A stretch of DNA of 64,000 nucleotides, taken from NCBI RefSeq assembly GCF_000316035.1, contig NZ_ANHX01000017.1, positions 1 through 64,000 on the forward strand, written 5' to 3'. The DNA comes from Paenibacillus sp. PAMC 26794 (GTDB lineage: Bacteria; Bacillota; Bacilli; Paenibacillales; Paenibacillaceae). Shown here piece after piece: positions 58,556 to 64,000 of this stretch; the stretch's first letter is position 1, and the number at the start of each line of letters is the position of its first letter. Made by a program: the position numbers and the translations under genes. The notes beneath the pieces are model-generated. The model was not told where the DNA came from and ran no database searches. It was given only the letters and a program-made list of their open reading frames with translations.

Positions 58556-61500
58556 CTAGATATGACGATCGAACGCTGACGCTTTCTCCACTTGATCTGT
58601 ACGCTTCTCATTCATAACTTGAATCAGCTTATTTAAGCGGAAGATCAGCGCTGCAGCTTCGGATCTGCTTAAGTGCTGCATAGGGCGGAAGCTGCCGTCT
58701 TCATATCCGGTAATCATGTACAAACCTGCAAGTTCCTGCACTTCTTCTTTGGCCCAATCAGATACATCAGTCTGGTCGGTAAACGCTCTTGGGGAAGTCA
58801 GCGGTTCCGGTCTGATTTTACGGACAACATTTGCTATAATCTTGGATGCCTGTTCCCGTGTCACCAGCGCATGTGGAGCGAATTTGCCGTTCCCCATCCC
58901 TTGAACCATCTCATGTCGAACGGCTGCCTTAATCTCAGGAGCAAACCAATCCTCATCGTTCACATCCTGAAATCCATATTGTTCATTAACCGTTGTGTCC
59001 ACACCCATCAGACGCACGATTAATGCAGTGAACTCCGCACGCGTGATCGGACGACGTGGCTCGAAGCGAGTTTCACTTACACCTTGAATGATATTTTGTT
59101 CCGCCAGCCAGGTGATCTGATCTTTATTGAATGTTTGGCTGATATCAATAAATTTGATATTTTTTTTCACAGGTACATCAGGTTGCTCAGACGGTTCTGG
59201 TTGTGAACTCACCTCATCGGTTTGTTCCGATGTACCGTTTGGACTCGGGGTTGCACCGCCACCGCTCCATGCGGATGCTGGATACGGAAAAGTCATGGCT
59301 GCAGCCCGTTTGCTTTCACTTTTCTCACCTGCTGAATTCTCCGTCCATACAACCACCTCATAATGCTGCTCGGCATTCAGTCCTATCCATACATAACTGC
59401 GCTGTGTGCCACGATAGATCTCACGATCTTTATGGGTGATCACAATTACCTCATTCATTGATTCCAGTTCCCAAGTTAGCTTAATCGTATTAGTACCTTG
59501 CGCTATGGCTGCTACTGTCAGATCATCGGAAGGCAACGTCTCGAATTCCGGAACCTGGAGCGCCTCACCCTCACCTGCCTCATTAAATGGAACGATTGCA
59601 AAGTCAGCATAACGCTCGGCACTGTTTAATTCAGACACATGTATGGATGTCTCCGTTGTTGTTCCCACAAGCTCTTCATTTCGATAAACTCGATAACCCG
59701 CAGCACCAGGAATCAGTTCCCATACAATGTCTGCACCATACATTGAACGCTCCTCTACTACAGGAGGTGAAGCAGCACTACCGGGCAAAGTCATTGCTTG
59801 AAGGTAATAACCACCATCACTACTGCCCGAGACATTCATGGTCTTGACTGTATAGATATAGTTCACACCCGGTTCGAGTTCCTTGTCGTCATAGAACAGT
59901 TCGTCTGCAGGAACTCGAGCAATCTCCACACCATCCCGCTCAATGATGAACTGCTCGGCACCTTCCACCCGGCTCTGTTCCAATAGAAGACGAATGTGGT
60001 CCTTCTCTGAATTAAACTCTACTTTGACAGGAGCTGCTGGCTTGGTCAGGACAGAATACGCCAGCTTCTCCGATGCATCTCCCTGATCATTCTCTGTGTA
60101 GATTTCAATCGGGTACTGTTTGCCTGCATCCAGTTGCTCAACAATAAACTCTTTTGGTTTGCCTCGGTATACTTCTGTACCATCCAGCAATACAACGAAT
60201 GTTTCGTTTACATAAGGGAAATCCCATTCCAATTTAACGTGATCTGTCTCCGGATATATCTTCATTTCCAGTGAATCAACATGAGGTAAGGTGTAAAAAG
60301 GAATCACGGTCATCGGGCTTCCTGAACCAGCCGTATTATAAGGAATAATCTGTACCTGATCATATCGGGTTGCACTCTCCAGATGAGTTAATCTCACCTC
60401 TGTGATATCCCCTTCATCAATCGTGGTGATGATCTGATCTTCGATACGTATGGTATATCCCTCTGCGCCTTGTACCTTTGGCCAAGAGATCAATCCTTCC
60501 TTTTCCCCAATCTTGCTTGCATGTAAAGGTTCATGAATGGTTGCTGGTAACGTTCGCAATTGAACTTCGAAACCGGAATCACTCTCCCCCGTTGCATTGG
60601 ATGTTTTGATGGTATACGTGTAATGCTCTCCTGGTGTCAGTCCATGATCTTCAAATGAAGCTTGATCTGCTGGAACCTTAGCGACTTCAACACCATCCCG
60701 CATAATGATGAATTGCTCTGCTCCCCGTGTGGAGCTTCCAGTCAGGTCCAGTACCGCAGTCTGGTCTGTAATGTGTGTTATGCCTGCCGTCTGAGGTGAT
60801 ATGGGCTTCGTTAAAACCTGAATCTGAATAGGCTCTGACTGATGACCATCTTCATTAATCGCAACAAGTTCGAATTCATACGCTGTGCCATCCAGCATGC
60901 TATTGAGATGTACAAACGGTTCAGACACGCTCTGTACATCTCCCGTTACCCGATTACGAATCTCATATGCAGCCGCTCCCTGAACAACATCCCAAGCCAG
61001 ATCCACCGCATGTGTTCCGGCTTTCACTGTGATACTTTCTGCAATCAATGGCAACGTTTGAGTCATTACACTGAAAGTAAGCGGCGCACTCGTTCCACTC
61101 GTATTGACTGCCCGGATGACATAAGTATATTTCGTTCCTGGCAACAGATCCTTGTCTACGAATTGGGTTTCACTTGAATCCATCTGAGCGATCTCTCTTC
61201 CATCCCGTTCAATGACGTAATGATCTGCCCCTTGGACACCAGTGTTACTGAAATCCAGACCTAGGCTGTTTTTTGCCACATCATATACTGCAACCTTAAC
61301 GGGTTTCTCAGGCAAAGTCAGCAGAGATACATCCGTCGCTTCAGAACGAGTTCTCTGTCTGTTGACAGCCCATAGTTGATAGCGATGCCACGTTCCATCC
61401 TGGAGCCCTGTAATCGTTGCTTCATTCTCCATTCCTCTATAGATCTCCTTACCATTCTGCTCAATCACGTATTCAGCGGCACCTTCCACAACAGACCAGG

Positions 61501-64000
61501 AAACTTTTGCACGATGTACTCCTGGATCAACAAGTACTTCGGCAGGCGACACAGGTTTGGACAATCGGATGAGCTGCGCTGTCTCACCTGGACCAGAAGT
61601 ATTCGCAGCCTGAACTTGCAAAGCGTACTCTGTACCTGGCAACAATCCCTCAACCGTGTAGGCAAGTTCTGATGTTCTGCCCACTTCTGTTCCATTGATT
61701 TTCACAATATAGAGATTCGATGTATCTACAGCTTGCCATGCAAGTCCCATACTCGTCTCACCAGTCCATGTGACATTCAGTCCTTCCGGCCTGCCAGGTA
61801 GCGTAAGAATTGTACTACTGGCGGATGCACCGTACCCGGCAGCATTGCCCGCCTGTACTTCATAGGTATACTCACGACTGTTTGACAGGTGGTAAACCGC
61901 GAGTTGTGTATCTGATATCTCATGGCTCTGTCCATCGATGACCACACGATATTTCGTTGCCCCAGCTACAGGTTCCCAGCTCAAGATTGCTCCCTGTTCA
62001 GTTACTTGAACAACGTGAAGTCCCGACGGGCTCTCTGGTAGCGTTGTTCCTGATACCGAACTGCGCATCCCCTGTCCACTTCCGTTCACTGCTTGTACAT
62101 CCAGTTGATAAGATGTTCCTGAACTCAGTCCCGCAAAGACCCATTCTTGGGTTCCGGCAGGAACCGTTCCCGACTTCTCTCCATTCAACCATAACTCATA
62201 ACGATCGGCTCCTCGTACTTCTTCCCAATTCAGACGAAGGCTCGCTGTGGAAGCATCTGATACCTGTAAGCCGGACACCTGCCCAGGTAAAGTCTTGAGC
62301 AAAGGTAATCCTGCCAACGGTCCTGTTCCTGTCTTATTTCCGGCAATTAACGTATAGCTGTACTCCGTTCCGCTATCCAGACCCGAGTCCAGATACTCCG
62401 TCTGCTCTCCTTCATATATGGCTGTTCCATCGCGTGAAAGACCATAATACGTTGCAGAAGTCACTGTCTCCCATTTTAATGAAATATCATGCTCCTGAAT
62501 TTGAACGGCCATAAACTCACCGGGCATTGCCGGCAGTGTGAGAAATCCAGTTCTACTGCTACCACCTGCGCCACTTTCATTCATTGCTGTTACCGAAATG
62601 TTATGAATGGTACCTGGAACGAGGTTGCTGACATAGGGAAGACTACCAGGATCAGATACCGTCTGATCAAATACCGTGGCACCGTCCGAAGTAGTCGCGA
62701 TGATGCGGTAAGCATCTGCTCCTCGTACTGAATCAAATTGAATTTCGGCCAAATTGGGCTGTGAATCTACTTTTCGAACGTGCAACGTTCCGGGAGCTGC
62801 CGGGGTAGTTAATACTTGAGCACTTACTGCATCACTTACTCCGGTATGGTTTCTCACTCTAACTTCATATTCATAGACCTGACCACCGCTTAGGGAGTGA
62901 TCGATTATACTGTGGTTAGGATAATCCAGTGTCCACGACTGTCCTGTCGTTTTATTCGTTATCTCATACTGATATCCATCGGTATACCTTTCCCCCGTTG
63001 GCAAATCCACTGTAAGTTCAGCTGATGTCTCAGCGATCTGTGTCATTCTCACATGACTCGGTTGCTGGGGCTTGCGTTGAATATGGTAAGGTGAGGATGT
63101 TGTCTCATATGTATTCCCTGCTCTGTCCATGGTTCTCGCATGGATGTACCATATGCCTTCCGATTCGATGAATATTTTATGCTCGTCAGAGCGAGCTTCA
63201 AGCCAATGATCCGGTGATTCTGCACTGTTCGTAACTTGATAGAATCGTTCCAGTTCCTGAATGCCTGAGTGGGCATCGGCATACTGAATGGTAGTGGATA
63301 TATCCATGTCCGTCCAGCCTTGTCCGTTCGGGGCAAATGTAATCGTGGGCGCGATCTGATCCACATAGGCGATTCGACTCACTTCCTTGCTTACATTGCC
63401 AACAGTATCCCTTGCTCTAGCCCGAATGGTGGTAGCGCCGTTTGTGCTTACTGTACCCGTATTGCCTGCAATATAAGGAGCATCGTTCATGCTGTATTCA
63501 TAGGAAATCGCTTGTTCATCCACACTTCCAGCAATGGTGAATTGCACATGTTCTTTACTCCATCCAGAAGAACTTAAACGAATCACCGGCTCGGTTGGAG
63601 CTGTCGTGTCGATTCGAACTGTAGCCTGAGCGGACGTGCTTATATTGCCTACACGGTCAAGTGAGCGTGCATATACGATCGTTTCTCCCTCATCGGTAAC
63701 CGTCACTTCGCCCGTATAATCGATCCAAGGACCTTCTTTGTTAAGTCGATATTGACTCTTGGCAAGCCCACTGCCCGCATCTTCACCACTGTTTATCGCA
63801 AAAGTTACATCCTGATTCGTCCAATCCTCTTCACTTAACGTAATCGTTGGTTGCTCAGGCCCAGTCTTGTCGATTCTGGCTGTTGCCGAAGTGGAAGCAC
63901 TGACATTGGCGGCCCGATCAACACTTCGTGCGTAAATCTCTGTTATCCCTTCTTCATTCAGTGAAAAAGGATTCTTGTAATCGATCCATTCTCCCTCACT
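58556..64000 (-). CDS. Giant FN3-repeat surface protein with three SLH domains (partial)
   Basis: At least 1814 residues in the window; the frame stays open to the right edge, so the N-terminus with any signal peptide lies outside. In order from the edge: three or more Ig-like units of the kind with a repeated YxDRVGN/RDTVGN ending, then about 15 fibronectin-type III units of ~90 residues (each ending in a Tyr-rich strand such as YTYVIRAVNTSG), a Ser/Pro/Gly linker (TPSPNGTSEQTDEV), and three S-layer homology domains (TRAEFTALIVRLMG, TREQASKIIANVV, SRSEAAALIFRLN). SLH domains bind pyruvylated cell-wall polymer, so it is cell-wall anchored. Role unknown; adhesion or scaffold for surface enzymes is possible. 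Confidence 0.9.
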   Translation of the reverse strand, partial: SEGEWIDYKNPFSLNEEGITEIYARSVDRAANVSASTSATARIDKTGPEQPTITLSEEDWTNQDVTFAINSGEDAGSGLAKSQYRLNKEGPWIDYTGEVTVTDEGETIVYARSLDRVGNISTSAQATVRIDTTAPTEPVIRLSSSGWSKEHVQFTIAGSVDEQAISYEYSMNDAPYIAGNTGTVSTNGATTIRARARDTVGNVSKEVSRIAYVDQIAPTITFAPNGQGWTDMDISTTIQYADAHSGIQELERFYQVTNSAESPDHWLEARSDEHKIFIESEGIWYIHARTMDRAGNTYETTSSPYHIQRKPQQPSHVRMTQIAETSAELTVDLPTGERYTDGYQYEITNKTTGQSWTLDYPNHSIIDHSLSGGQVYEYEVRVRNHTGVSDAVSAQVLTTPAAPGTLHVRKVDSQPNLAEIQFDSVRGADAYRIIATTSDGATVFDQTVSDPGSLPYVSNLVPGTIHNISVTAMNESGAGGSSRTGFLTLPAMPGEFMAVQIQEHDISLKWETVTSATYYGLSRDGTAIYEGEQTEYLDSGLDSGTEYSYTLIAGNKTGTGPLAGLPLLKTLPGQVSGLQVSDASTASLRLNWEEVRGADRYELWLNGEKSGTVPAGTQEWVFAGLSSGTSYQLDVQAVNGSGQGMRSSVSGTTLPESPSGLHVVQVTEQGAILSWEPVAGATKYRVVIDGQSHEISDTQLAVYHLSNSREYTYEVQAGNAAGYGASASSTILTLPGRPEGLNVTWTGETSMGLAWQAVDTSNLYIVKINGTEVGRTSELAYTVEGLLPGTEYALQVQAANTSGPGETAQLIRLSKPVSPAEVLVDPGVHRAKVSWSVVEGAAEYVIEQNGKEIYRGMENEATITGLQDGTWHRYQLWAVNRQRTRSEATDVSLLTLPEKPVKVAVYDVAKNSLGLDFSNTGVQGADHYVIERDGREIAQMDSSETQFVDKDLLPGTKYTYVIRAVNTSGTSAPLTFSVMTQTLPLIAESITVKAGTHAVDLAWDVVQGAAAYEIRNRVTGDVQSVSEPFVHLNSMLDGTAYEFELVAINEDGHQSEPIQIQVLTKPISPQTAGITHITDQTAVLDLTGSSTRGAEQFIIMRDGVEVAKVPADQASFEDHGLTPGEHYTYTIKTSNATGESDSGFEVQLRTLPATIHEPLHASKIGEKEGLISWPKVQGAEGYTIRIEDQIITTIDEGDITEVRLTHLESATRYDQVQIIPYNTAGSGSPMTVIPFYTLPHVDSLEMKIYPETDHVKLEWDFPYVNETFVVLLDGTEVYRGKPKEFIVEQLDAGKQYPIEIYTENDQGDASEKLAYSVLTKPAAPVKVEFNSEKDHIRLLLEQSRVEGAEQFIIERDGVEIARVPADELFYDDKELEPGVNYIYTVKTMNVSGSSDGGYYLQAMTLPGSAASPPVVEERSMYGADIVWELIPGAAGYRVYRNEELVGTTTETSIHVSELNSAERYADFAIVPFNEAGEGEALQVPEFETLPSDDLTVAAIAQGTNTIKLTWELESMNEVIVITHKDREIYRGTQRSYVWIGLNAEQHYEVVVWTENSAGEKSESKRAAAMTFPYPASAWSGGGATPSPNGTSEQTDEVSSQPEPSEQPDVPVKKNIKFIDISQTFNKDQITWLAEQNIIQGVSETRFEPRRPITRAEFTALIVRLMGVDTTVNEQYGFQDVNDEDWFAPEIKAAVRHEMVQGMGNGKFAPHALVTREQASKIIANVVRKIRPEPLTSPRAFTDQTDVSDWAKEEVQELAGLYMITGYEDGSFRPMQHLSRSEAAALIFRLNKLIQVMNEKRTDQVEKASAFDRHI

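Overview
The window looks like chromosomal DNA of a plant- or soil-associated Paenibacillus. This rests on gene content and style: low-to-moderate GC, strong AGGAGG ribosome sites, T-box and LicT-type leaders, cre boxes, an S-layer (SLH) protein, many secreted glycoside hydrolases and Firmicutes-type PTS genes. The species was not determined. No rRNA, tRNA, prophage, IS transposase or CRISPR array was seen.

Layout. Positions 0-9.5 kb: an SgrR-like regulator, an orphan hybrid PAS histidine kinase, an unusually long polyprenyl synthase, a TSUP exporter, a small zinc ribbon protein and an SDR. 9.5-14.6 kb: a lipoprotein, a BASS-type transporter, an aldo/keto reductase divergent from its likely MerR regulator, and asd behind a T-box leader. 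14.6-22.8 kb: a methyltransferase, then a cell-envelope sugar cluster (ykcB-like, ykcC-like, gtrA-like, galU) divergent from an OmpR-type two-component system. 23.4-26.5 kb: an SDR divergent from a second MerR regulator, two GNAT acetyltransferases and a small hypothetical protein. 26.6-29.9 kb: a complete biotin ECF transporter with a fused EcfA-EcfT protein, divergent from bioY across a BirA-type operator. 30-31.7 kb: an ABC-F protein behind a leader peptide with mutually exclusive hairpins, like an erm-type translational attenuator. 32-37 kb: an aryl-beta-glucoside regulon (bglP-licT-bglA), each gene preceded by an antiterminator (RAT)/terminator leader. 37-40 kb: an amidohydrolase and a secreted GH5-X2-CBM46-like glucanase. 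40.2-44.9 kb: a sucrose regulon (PTS, GH32 hydrolase, LacI repressor) with two matching operators. 45-50.3 kb: an RNase J paralog, then rhamnose isomerase and the aldolase/dehydrogenase fusion. 50.4-58.4 kb: a secreted mannanase, a GH35 beta-galactosidase, a DUF5107/TPR protein and a TreR-like regulator. 58.5-64 kb: the C-terminal part of a giant FN3-repeat protein with three SLH domains that runs off the window.

Together the right half is a carbohydrate scavenging region: secreted or surface enzymes open plant glucans, mannans and galactans; PTS and hydrolase pairs take up beta-glucosides and sucrose; rhamnose is channelled to catabolism. Control is by CcpA-type cre sites, LicT antitermination, LacI and DeoR-type operators.

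The least expected signals are: (1) a small terminal-inverted-repeat element present in two full copies and one end fragment, one of which supplies the stop codon of the ABC-F gene and another of which sits between an antitermination leader and its gene; (2) the hand-derived attenuator upstream of the ABC-F gene; (3) a 793-residue polyprenyl synthase with a second prenyl-synthase-like N-terminal half; (4) two unrelated MerR/oxidoreductase pairs sharing the same 19-bp-spacer promoter architecture. All pairings and motifs were read by eye; no search or folding program was run.
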